Positions 24,722-31,925 of a DNA stretch of 64,000 bases are shown one piece after another (within the stretch, counting starts at the first letter, position 1; each line of letters opens with the position of its first letter). This stretch comes from Streptomyces netropsis (GTDB taxonomy: Bacteria; Actinomycetota; Actinomycetes; Streptomycetales; Streptomycetaceae), in the NCBI RefSeq assembly GCF_014203545.1, contig NZ_JACHJG010000014.1, positions 106,356 through 170,355 of the forward strand, written 5' to 3'. The notes beneath the pieces were generated by a model. The model ran no database searches. It saw only the letters and a list, made by a program, of their open reading frames with translations, and had not been told where the DNA came from. The position numbers and the translations under genes were made by a program.

Positions 24722-26468
24722 TGCCCGCGAACTCCCGCTCCCCGCCGACCCGGTGGACCGGTTCCGGCAGACCGTACGGGCCATGCCGGACCGCACGGCC
24801 GTCATCGGCCCGGACGGCACCCTCACCTTCGCCGAACTCGACGCCCGCACCGCCGATCTCGCCGGCCGCCTCCATGCCCTGGGCATCGGGCCGGGCGACC
24901 GGGTCGGCGTCGGCCTGCCCCGGGGCGTGGACTGGGCCGCGGCACCGCTCGCGGTGTGGCGCGCGGGTGCCGCGTACGTCCCCCTCGACCCGGCCCACCC
25001 CGAAGCCCGGCTCACCCGCGTCGCCGCCGACGCCGGGCTGAGCGCACTGGTGACGGACACCACCCCCGCCTGGCTCACCGGCGTGCCGGTCCTCGCCCCC
25101 GGACCCACGGGCGCCACCGCGCCGCCGCGCGGGAAACCGTCCGCCCAGGACCCGGCGTACGTCATCCACACCTCCGGCTCCACCGGCACCCCCAAGGGCG
25201 TCGAGATCAGCCGGGGCGGCGTCGCCGCCCTCATCGCCGGCCTGGAACAGCGGGGCGTGTACGCGGACAGCCACCGGGTCGTGGCCTGGAACGCGAGCCT
25301 GTCCTTCGACGCCTCCGTCCAGCAGTGGGTCCGCGTGTGCCGGGGCGACACCTTGGTCGTCCTCGGCGACGCGGACCGTACCGACCCCCACCGGCTGGCC
25401 GCGCTCCTCGCCGAGCACCGGGTGACCGACCTCGACCTCACCCCCTCCCACTGGGAAGCACTCGCCCCCCAACTGCTGCCGCAGGCGCCCCCCGAGCGGA
25501 TGCTGCGCCTCCTCATCGGCGGCGAGCCGGTGCCGCCGCGCATGTGGCGCGAGCTGGCCGACACGTGGGCCGAGGGCCGGATCGAGGCGTTCAACCTCTA
25601 CGGACCCACCGAGACCACCGTCGACGCCACCGCCTGCCGCATCGAGGGCCCGGGCCCGCACCTGGGCAGCCCCCTGCCCCGGGTACGGGCGTACGTCCTC
25701 GACACCGCCCTGCGCCCCGCCCCCGTCGGCACGGCCGGTGAGCTCTACCTGGCGGGGCCCGGCCTGGCCAACGGCTACACCGGCCGGCGCGCGCTCACCG
25801 CCGAGCGGTTCGTCGCCGACCCCTTCGCCGAGGACGGCACCCGCATGTACCGCAGCGGCGACGAGGTCCGCCAGGGCGCAGACGGCACCCTGGAGTTCCT
25901 GGGCCGCACCGACCGGCAGATCAAGGTCCGCGGCTTCCGGGTGGAGCTCGGCGAGGTCGAGGCGGCGCTGCGCTCGCACCCCGGTGTCACCGCCGCGGTG
26001 GCGACGGTACGACAGGGGACCGAACTCCTCGCCCACTATGTGCCGGCCGACGGCGCGGGCCTCACCCCCGAGGAACTCCGGGCACACACCACGGCTGCCC
26101 TGCCCGGCTACATGGTCCCGGCCGCCTTCGTGGCCCTGGACGCCCTGCCGATGACCGTCAGCGGAAAGGTCGACGTCCGTGCCCTGCCGGCGCCGGAAGC
26201 CGGGACGGAACGCTCCGGCCCCGGCCTCGACGGCGAGATCGAGGAGCTGATCGCCGGCGTGTGGTCGGAGGTCCTCGGCCGCGAGGACATCCACCCGGAC
26301 GACGACTTCTTCGCGCTCGGCGGCCACTCCCTGGTGGCGCTGCGCGTCGTCTCCCGGCTGAAGAAACGGATCGGTGTGGTCATGCCGACGAAGGACGTCT
26401 ACCGGCACCCGCGCCTGCGCGACCTCGCCGGGCACGCCGAGTCGCTGCGCGCGGGGAGTACGTCATGA
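24714..26468 (+). CDS. Free-standing NRPS adenylation-PCP didomain
   Basis: A 584-residue protein. The A domain (1-~485) shows core motifs A3 TSGSTGTPKG, A5 NLYGPTETT, A7 YRSGDEV, A8 GRTDRQIKVRGFRVELGEVE and A10 GKVD. The PCP (~505-580) carries the phosphopantetheine serine in DDFFALGGHSLVALRVV. My hand alignment gives a specificity code of about DAQSIGLVDK, nearest to glutamine-type codes as I recall them; this is tentative. There is no condensation or thioesterase domain, so it loads one amino acid, probably for the neighbouring oxygenase. GGAGG lies 12 bases before the ATG; the stop overlaps the thioesterase start (ATGA). Confidence 0.92.
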   Translation: MADARELPLPADPVDRFRQTVRAMPDRTAVIGPDGTLTFAELDARTADLAGRLHALGIGPGDRVGVGLPRGVDWAAAPLAVWRAGAAYVPLDPAHPEARLTRVAADAGLSALVTDTTPAWLTGVPVLAPGPTGATAPPRGKPSAQDPAYVIHTSGSTGTPKGVEISRGGVAALIAGLEQRGVYADSHRVVAWNASLSFDASVQQWVRVCRGDTLVVLGDADRTDPHRLAALLAEHRVTDLDLTPSHWEALAPQLLPQAPPERMLRLLIGGEPVPPRMWRELADTWAEGRIEAFNLYGPTETTVDATACRIEGPGPHLGSPLPRVRAYVLDTALRPAPVGTAGELYLAGPGLANGYTGRRALTAERFVADPFAEDGTRMYRSGDEVRQGADGTLEFLGRTDRQIKVRGFRVELGEVEAALRSHPGVTAAVATVRQGTELLAHYVPADGAGLTPEELRAHTTAALPGYMVPAAFVALDALPMTVSGKVDVRALPAPEAGTERSGPGLDGEIEELIAGVWSEVLGREDIHPDDDFFALGGHSLVALRVVSRLKKRIGVVMPTKDVYRHPRLRDLAGHAESLRAGSTS

Positions 26469-27277
26469 GCGCCGTACCGGACACCACGGTGGTCGCCCTG
26501 AAGCGGACCGAAGGCGCGGAGCGGACGCTGGTGTGCCTCGGCTTCTGCGGCGGCGGCACGGCCGCCTACCACAAGTGGGCCGCGGCGATGCCGGCCGCCA
26601 CCGACCTCCTCGCGGTGTGCTACCCGGGCCGTGAGGGGCGCTTCGTCGAGGACTTCGCCGACAGCTGGGGCGCCCTCGCCGAGGACGCCACCGCGGCCGT
26701 CCGCGCCGCCACGGCGGCCGGTGGCCCGTACGTCCTCTTCGGGCACAGCATGGGCGGCTGGATGGCCTTCGACGTGACCTGCCGCCTGGCCGCGGCGGGC
26801 GACCCCGCGCCGGAGGCGCTGGTGGTGTCGTCGTGCAACGCCCCGGACCGGGGGCTGACCGCACGGGACCGGTTCCCCGCCCAGCGCGACGGGGACGGCG
26901 AGCTCCTGACGTGGATGAGCACCCACGGGCTGCTGCCCGCTCATGTCCTCGGTGACGAGGACCTGACGGAGATGGCCGTGGAGCTGATGCGCGCCGACAT
27001 CCGGGTCCGCGACACCTTCACCTACGGCGGCGCGAAGGTCACCGTCCCCCTCCAGGTCTTCTCCGGTGCCGACGACCCGGTCGTCGGGGATGACGCCGGG
27101 ACCCGATGGGGCGGCCTCACGACCGCCGCCCACCGGCACGATGTGCTGCCCGGCGGCCACTTCTACACCCCCGAGGTCTGGCGGACCCTCCCGGACCGCA
27201 TTCCGGCACTCACGGCTCCGGACGGACAGCCGCACACCCTGCCCACCGGGCACACGGACCGAAGAAGGGCGGCCTGA
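26465..27277 (+). CDS. Type II thioesterase
   Basis: A 270-residue alpha/beta hydrolase of the NRPS/PKS editing thioesterase family. The nucleophile is in LFGHSMGGWMAF, the acid in VFSGADDPVV and the His in LPGGHFYTPEVW. FCGGGTAAYHKWAAAMP and CYPGREGRF match the family N-terminus. It either clears mis-primed PCP or releases the modified amino acid as a free product, which is likely because no other release domain exists here. It starts at ATG 26465, overlapping the A-PCP stop by four bases. Confidence 0.93.
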   Translation: MSAVPDTTVVALKRTEGAERTLVCLGFCGGGTAAYHKWAAAMPAATDLLAVCYPGREGRFVEDFADSWGALAEDATAAVRAATAAGGPYVLFGHSMGGWMAFDVTCRLAAAGDPAPEALVVSSCNAPDRGLTARDRFPAQRDGDGELLTWMSTHGLLPAHVLGDEDLTEMAVELMRADIRVRDTFTYGGAKVTVPLQVFSGADDPVVGDDAGTRWGGLTTAAHRHDVLPGGHFYTPEVWRTLPDRIPALTAPDGQPHTLPTGHTDRRRAA

Positions 27278-27281
27278 GCGG

Positions 27282-27422
27282 ATGACCGGCGACACCTCCC
27301 TGATCCAGGGGCTCGTCGATGCCGCCCGCCGGAACTCCGACGCGGCCGCCGGCGGCACGTCGTCGCTTCGGGTGCCGGGGGCGCACTCGCACGAACCGCC
27401 TGCACCGTCGCCGGGAACGTGA
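27282..27422 (+). CDS. Small coupled reading frame, 46 residues
   Basis: ATG 27282 begins four bases after the thioesterase stop and reads MTGDTSLIQGLVDAARRNSD, then a Gly/Ser- and Pro-rich tail. The first ~20 residues look like a helical N-terminus of a real protein and the rest looks random, so it may be a small peptide or the stump of a truncated gene. No family recognised. Confidence 0.35.
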   Translation: MTGDTSLIQGLVDAARRNSDAAAGGTSSLRVPGAHSHEPPAPSPGT

Positions 27423-27599
27423 TCATCGTCAGCTTCCGGCAGTCGTACGGCCGCTCGGAATGCCGGGCCGGGTCGGTTCGAGCCGGATCCACCACCGATC
27501 GCATGCCTCCACTTATTCATCCGCCCATTCATCCATCTCTTCATTCAACGAGGGTTCCCTGCGGAACCGTCAATTCCCCTGGGGGACAGGAGTATGACC
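27423..27599 (+). promoter_or_regulatory. AT-richer gap with repeated ATTCATCC words
   Basis: A 177-base gap inside the biosynthetic locus. Around 27510-27550 it is AT-rich for this genome and repeats ATTCATCC twice plus a related CTTCATTCAAC. It could hold the promoter and operator of the second oxygenase gene. I cannot assign clear -35/-10 boxes. Confidence 0.35.
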
Positions 27600-28364
27600 A
27601 TGACGCCTTCGGAGCTTTCGAAGAACGGATACGACCGCTGGGACCTGGCCGACCATTTCGGTCTGACCGAGGCGGACGAGAATTACCGGGCGCTTCGAGC
27701 CGCTTACGACGACCTCCCCTCCGACCCCTACGCACCCGGTTCCGGCCGACACCGCAGGTATGCCCGGGGCGTCTTCCTCCCGTGGTCGAAGGAGTTCTTC
27801 TGGATGCCGGCGACCGAGAGCCAGGCCCGCGAGGGCATGAACGGCTACTACCAGGGTGACAACAACCCCGAGTATGTCGGCGTGGTGCGGGAACTGCCCG
27901 CCATCAGCCCGGAGATCTGCGACAACCCGCTGCTCCTGGACCTGATCCGGTTCGACTTCGAGCAGACCCGCTGGAGCCAGGACGACGCCGTCTGGCCGCT
28001 GTACGTGGGCGTGCACCTGATCAAACTGCACGTCGCGGACGACGGGGGGCAGGCCGTTTCCTCGCCCAACGAGCTCCACCAGGACGGCGAGCCCTACGTC
28101 TTCTGCCACATGATCTACCGGGACAACGCGGAGGGCGGCAACAACGTCATCGCCACGCCCGCCCACCGTGGCAAGCAGCCGCAGGAGGTCCCGGCGCACG
28201 ACCTCCTGGCCGAGTTCGAGCTCCACAAGCCGCTCGAGTCGTACGCCATCGCTGACGATCTGGTCAGCCACTACGTGGCGCCCATTCGCAACGCCGGCGC
28301 GCCGCGGCCGGGCGAGCGAGCGATCCTCCTGGCCGACTGGGTGCCCATGCGGCACCGCGTCTGA
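27600..28364 (+). CDS. 2OG-Fe dioxygenase (PF10014-like, IDO family)
   Basis: A 254-residue oxygenase. The iron site is His160/Asp162 in SPNELHQDGEPYVF, with a distal His probably at 224 (LVSHYVAPIR). RGVFLPWSKEFFWMP and HMIYRDNAEGGNN are characteristic of the 2OG-Fe dioxygenase family that includes the Bacillus L-isoleucine 4-hydroxylase, so a free amino acid is the expected substrate. AGGAG lies seven bases before ATG 27600; ATG 27594 is too close. It is the second hydroxylase in the locus and probably makes a second modification on the same precursor. Confidence 0.85.
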   Translation: MTPSELSKNGYDRWDLADHFGLTEADENYRALRAAYDDLPSDPYAPGSGRHRRYARGVFLPWSKEFFWMPATESQAREGMNGYYQGDNNPEYVGVVRELPAISPEICDNPLLLDLIRFDFEQTRWSQDDAVWPLYVGVHLIKLHVADDGGQAVSSPNELHQDGEPYVFCHMIYRDNAEGGNNVIATPAHRGKQPQEVPAHDLLAEFELHKPLESYAIADDLVSHYVAPIRNAGAPRPGERAILLADWVPMRHRV

Positions 28365-28570
28365 GCCCTGTTCAGGTCGTCGAGCGGGCGGGACGCGACC
28401 GGCCGGACCGCCTGCGGCGACTGCTCCATACGTGCGACCGGCAGGCATGTCCTGCACCGGTCCCGCCGGCGGTGACGGGCCCAGCACCGAGCACGCACCA
28501 ACCACTGCAGACAACGCGGCCACGGCCCACCACCGCCTGACCACCCGTCACACCAAGCACGGTTGCAGTA

Positions 28571-29359
28571 CTAGGCCGTCTTGACGGCACCTCCGTCGAT
28601 GAGGAAGTCCGCCCCGGAGGTGCTCGCCGCCAGGGGAGAGGCGAGGAACGCGACGACCGCCGCGACCTCCGCCGGTTCGACGAGCCGGCCCGTCGTCATG
28701 CCCATCGCCGCCGGGATCTGCTCCAGCAACTGCTCCCGCGTCACGCCCATGGACCGGGCGAGCTCCGCCCCGTAACCGTCCGGGCTCTCCCACATCGCGG
28801 TGCGGACCGGCCCGGGCGAGACCGTGTTGACACGGACGCCCCGCGGTCCGAACTCCTCGGCCAGCGCCTTGCCGAAGGCGGTCAGCGCGGCTTTCGCGGT
28901 GGTGTACGGAACGGGGCCGGCGTGCGGCACCCGGGCGCTGTTCGAGGAGACGCTGACAAGGGCGCCACGCCGCCGGACCAGGCTCGGCAGCGCCGCGCGG
29001 CTCGTCCGCACGGCCGCGAGGAAATTCAGGTCGAACGTCTGCTGCCACTGCTCCTCGGTGAAGGCCAGGAAGCCGCCCGTCTGGCCTTCACCGCTGTCGC
29101 CGCCACCCACGTTGTTGACGAGGATGTCGAGATCGCCCAGCTCGGCCAGCGCCCGTTCGACCAACCGGGCGGGCCCGTCGGGTGTGGACAGATCCGCGGA
29201 GACGGCGATCGCGCCCGTCTCCTTCAACTCCGGTGTGATCGTGCGGGCGGCGGCCACCACGGTGACGCCCTCGCCGATGAGGGCGCCGACCGTCGCGAGC
29301 CCTATGCCGCGGCTCGCGCCGGTGACCACGGCTGTCTTGCCCGTCAACTGCAGATCCAT
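28571..29359 (-). CDS. Short-chain dehydrogenase/reductase
   Basis: A 262-residue classical SDR. Cofactor motif TGASRGIG, NNVGGG at about 80-90, catalytic Ser in VSVSSNSAR and YTTAK as the Tyr-Lys pair, then SPGPVRTAMW. It reduces or oxidises a small alcohol/ketone with NAD(P)H; the substrate is unknown. It is divergent from the TetR-family gene at 29477, and a perfect palindrome between them (29419-29436) overlaps its promoter region, so it is probably repressed by that regulator. Confidence 0.93.
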   Translation of the reverse strand: MDLQLTGKTAVVTGASRGIGLATVGALIGEGVTVVAAARTITPELKETGAIAVSADLSTPDGPARLVERALAELGDLDILVNNVGGGDSGEGQTGGFLAFTEEQWQQTFDLNFLAAVRTSRAALPSLVRRRGALVSVSSNSARVPHAGPVPYTTAKAALTAFGKALAEEFGPRGVRVNTVSPGPVRTAMWESPDGYGAELARSMGVTREQLLEQIPAAMGMTTGRLVEPAEVAAVVAFLASPLAASTSGADFLIDGGAVKTA

Positions 29360-29418
29360 GAGCGTTCCCCTCCGATGACGAATAGCCGCTTCTTCAGCGA
29401 CGCCGTAAAGCTAATACC

Positions 29419-29436
29419 TGCAACATCGATGTTGCA
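29419..29436. promoter_or_regulatory. 18-bp perfect palindrome, TetR-type operator
   Basis: TGCAACATC followed by its exact reverse complement GATGTTGCA, between the divergent SDR and TetR-family genes. Size and symmetry fit a TetR-family operator. TATTAG lies next to it on the SDR side and may be the SDR -10. Confidence 0.75.
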
Positions 29437-29476
29437 AGTATCTCCGGAGTGGCGTCCTTCGCGTACGATCTGGCGC

Positions 29477-30055
29477 ATGGAGACGAAGGGGCGGGCGCTG
29501 CGCGCCGACGCAGAGCGGACCGTACGGGCGATCCTGGAGGCGGCCGAGCGCGTGCTGAGCTCCGACCCGACGGCGACCATGGAGCAGATCGCCGCGGCGG
29601 CGGGGGTCGCCAGGACGACCGTCCACCGCCGGTTCGTCACTCGCGAGGCGCTGGTCGACGCCTTGGCGGCGTGGGCCACCCAGCGGTTCCACGAAGCCGT
29701 CGAGGCCGCCCGTCCGCGCACGTCACCGCCTCTGGTCGCCCTGCATCAGGTCACCGTCAACGTCCTCCAGGTGAAGATCGGTTGGGGCTTCGCGATGAGC
29801 CGGACGGCGCCGACGGACCCCGAAGTGGCGCGGGCGCACGCCGATGTGCTGGACCAGTGCGACCACCTCTTCCGCCGGGCGCGGGAGGAGGGGCTGCTGC
29901 CCCCGGACGTCGATCTGGAGTGGGCCCGCCGCGTCTACTACGCCCTCATCCACGAAGCCGCGGAGGAGGGCCGGGGCGCGGAGGAGGGGGCCGTCGACGC
30001 ACTTGCCGCGCGCGTCGTGGACACACTCCTGCACGGCGTCGGAACCTCGAAGTAA
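29477..30055 (+). CDS. TetR-family transcriptional regulator
   Basis: A 192-residue repressor. The N-terminal HTH is TVRAILEAAERVLSSDPTAT, then MEQIAAAAGVARTTVHRRFV, and the rest is a helical ligand-binding domain. TACGAT lies seven bases before ATG 29477 and there is no ribosome-binding site, so it is probably leaderless. It likely binds the palindrome at 29419-29436 and controls the divergent SDR and itself; the ligand is unknown. Confidence 0.9.
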   Translation: METKGRALRADAERTVRAILEAAERVLSSDPTATMEQIAAAAGVARTTVHRRFVTREALVDALAAWATQRFHEAVEAARPRTSPPLVALHQVTVNVLQVKIGWGFAMSRTAPTDPEVARAHADVLDQCDHLFRRAREEGLLPPDVDLEWARRVYYALIHEAAEEGRGAEEGAVDALAARVVDTLLHGVGTSK

Positions 30056-30171
30056 CGCGTCAATTCCCCCGGAAATCGGGTCGGTTGAGGGGCATCGACG
30101 AGGGCGGGACGGGCATACGGGACAGTGCCGGACTCCGTCGCAGTGGCCGGGGCCGGACCGGGAGGTGGACG

Positions 30172-30330
30172 GTGATCTGGTGGGGGTGGCTGATCGTCGC
30201 GGCCGTGATGCTGCTCGCGCTGGCGGCCGCGGTGGCGGGCGTGCAGGCGCGCAGGCGGGCCGGCACGGTGATCGCGGTGCAGCGCGGGCGCCGGTTCGGC
30301 AAGGGATTCCGTAAAGGGGGCGACCGGTGA
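30172..30330 (+). CDS. 52-residue single-pass membrane protein, first gene of PRC-barrel operon
   Basis: The GTG start has GGAGG six bases upstream. The protein is WWGWLIVAAVMLLALAAAVA, one membrane helix, followed by a highly basic tail (QARRRAGTVIAVQRGRR, then FGKGFRKGGDR). Its stop overlaps the next start (GTGA), so it is coupled to the PRC-barrel gene. It may anchor the PRC-barrel proteins to the membrane. No named family. Confidence 0.7.
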   Translation: MIWWGWLIVAAVMLLALAAAVAGVQARRRAGTVIAVQRGRRFGKGFRKGGDR

Positions 30331-30926
30331 ACACACTGGTGCTGGCATCCGAGTTGACCAAACGACCGGTGGTCACCCTCGAAGGGGAGGCCGTCGCGCA
30401 GATCAAGGACACCGTCTTCGACGGCCCGGCCGGACAGATCACCGGCTTCACCCTCAACGGCCGGGGCCTGCTGTCCGGCCCCCTCAAGCAGAGCTTGCCC
30501 TGGCCCGCCGTACACGCGCTGGGCCGCCACGCCGTGATGATCCTCGGCCGGGAGGTGCTGGCCGAGCCCGCGGCGGTCGTCGCCTCCGGTGAGGCGGCAG
30601 GGGGCGGGGTCCTGGGGGTGAGGGTGCTGACGGACGAGGGTACCGACGCCGGCACCGTGCTCGACGTGGTCGTCGAAGCCGACGGCCGGGTGGCAGGGTT
30701 CCAGGTCGCCGCCATCGAGCCCCCCGAACACCGCCGGCGTACCGTCTTCATCCCCCGCGGCGAGGGCGTGGCGGTCTCCGGTCAGGCCTTGGTCATCCCC
30801 GCCGAGGCGTGCCGCTTCGTGGCCGACGACCTGCCGAGCTTCACCGCTCAGGTGGAGATCTTCCGCACCCGGCAGGCCGCCCGGGGAACCGGGGCCGGCC
30901 AGGAGGGGAGGGAGCGGACATGGTGA
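30327..30926 (+). CDS. PRC-barrel domain protein 1
   Basis: A 199-residue protein with two PRC-barrel units. The first (residues ~5-75) reads ASELTKRPVVTLEGEAVAQI then DTVFDGPAGQITGFTLN; the second (~90-160) reads GVRVLTDEGTDAGTVLDVVV with EADGRVAGFQV. PRC-barrels are small beta-barrels found in RimM, photosystem assembly and sporulation proteins, and bind RNA or protein partners. It starts at GTG 30327, overlapping the membrane peptide gene by four bases, and overlaps the next gene by seven. Confidence 0.85.
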   Translation: MNTLVLASELTKRPVVTLEGEAVAQIKDTVFDGPAGQITGFTLNGRGLLSGPLKQSLPWPAVHALGRHAVMILGREVLAEPAAVVASGEAAGGGVLGVRVLTDEGTDAGTVLDVVVEADGRVAGFQVAAIEPPEHRRRTVFIPRGEGVAVSGQALVIPAEACRFVADDLPSFTAQVEIFRTRQAARGTGAGQEGRERTW

Positions 30927-31351
30927 TGTTGTTCTCCCAGGCCCGCGGCCTTCCGGTCGTCACCGCGGGCGAGGCCGCCGAACTGGGCACCGTCGACGCA
31001 CTGACGATCGACGCCTCCGCGCAGTGCATCAGCCACGTACGCCTCTCCGGTACGCGAGCCAAGGGCCATCCGGTCCTGGCCTGGAATCTGGTGCGGACGG
31101 TCGGCCAGGACGCGGTCATCGCCCACTCCACTCCCGCCGCCGAAACGACCCCCACCCAGGCCCCGGTGCACCGGGAGGCCCTGGGCAGCCGTGTGCTGAC
31201 GGACCTCGGTGACGAGCACGGAGCGGTCAAGGACATCGCCTTCGACCCCACGACCGGCCACATCCGCACCATCTACACCACACTGGGACCCATACCGGGA
31301 CCACGCCTGATCGGGCTCGGCGACTACGCCCTCGTGGTCCGCGCCCACTGA
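30920..31351 (+). CDS. PRC-barrel domain protein 2
   Basis: A 143-residue paralogue of the gene before it. It carries LFSQARGLPVVTAGEAAELG and, in the second half, LGSRVLTDLGDEHGAVKDIA then FDPTTGHIRTIYT, the PRC-barrel strand pattern. A GGGAGGG box lies just before ATG 30920, which is inside the end of the upstream gene. The three genes (30172, 30327, 30920) form one tightly overlapped operon of unknown role. Confidence 0.85.
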   Translation: MVMLFSQARGLPVVTAGEAAELGTVDALTIDASAQCISHVRLSGTRAKGHPVLAWNLVRTVGQDAVIAHSTPAAETTPTQAPVHREALGSRVLTDLGDEHGAVKDIAFDPTTGHIRTIYTTLGPIPGPRLIGLGDYALVVRAH

Positions 31352-31376
31352 CGGACTGCCACCGGCCGAAGGGAGT

Positions 31377-31880
31377 TCAGATCACTCCGAGGGGAACGGC
31401 CTTCCGCACAGCGTCGGACAGACCGGTGAACATCTCGAACTCGCCGGTGCCGACGTACTTCTTCGGCACCGTCACCTCGACCCACGCCTCCCGCTTCGAG
31501 GTCGTGCAGCGGAGACTGCCATCCGGCTGCTGTTCGGGCATCCACTCGACACCGTTGATCTCTACGGTGGCCGACCAGGGGTTGTAGTGCTTGTAGCCAC
31601 GGGTGAGGACCAGAGGGCGCGGCACCCCGCAGCGCAGCGTGATCGGTGTGTCGCCCCAGGCGGCGGTGAAGTCCGAGTCCGGGCGGTCGGTCCGCCGCTT
31701 CAATTCGTTGACGGTCGAGGGCAGCTCGTGGCGCAGTGCGCGGCAGTGCGCGGCCTGCTGCCCCGAGGGCGTGGGTGCGGGGAGGGCGCCGGAGGCGTCG
31801 TCGGTGGAGGTGCAGCCGGCGACGGTGAGCAGGGTGGCGGCGACAGGCAGGCCGAACAACCGGCGGCATGAAGACTTCAC
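31377..31880 (-). CDS. DUF3515-like lipoprotein
   Basis: A 167-residue exported protein. The lipobox is LLTVAGC at the end of the signal, so the mature protein is anchored at Cys23. HCRALRHELPSTVNELKRRT, AAWGDTPITLRCGVPRP and GVEWMPEQ are typical of the actinobacterial DUF3515 family, whose role is unknown. The GTG start lies six bases after TATGAT with no ribosome-binding site, indicating a leaderless transcript. Confidence 0.88.
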   Translation of the reverse strand: MKSSCRRLFGLPVAATLLTVAGCTSTDDASGALPAPTPSGQQAAHCRALRHELPSTVNELKRRTDRPDSDFTAAWGDTPITLRCGVPRPLVLTRGYKHYNPWSATVEINGVEWMPEQQPDGSLRCTTSKREAWVEVTVPKKYVGTGEFEMFTGLSDAVRKAVPLGVI

Positions 31881-31925
31881 TTGTCGATCATAGAAATGGG
31901 CGCTGTGCGGCGGCCGGGTGGGGCC

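Noticed and set aside
24495..26435. A 646-residue minus-strand frame antisense to the NRPS gene
   Set aside because: The plus strand has complete adenylation and carrier motifs, and the antisense frame has biased composition without recognisable domains.
27450..27500. A GGTTCGAGCC sequence resembling a tRNA T-arm
   Set aside because: The arm does not pair fully and no acceptor, D or anticodon arm can be drawn around it.
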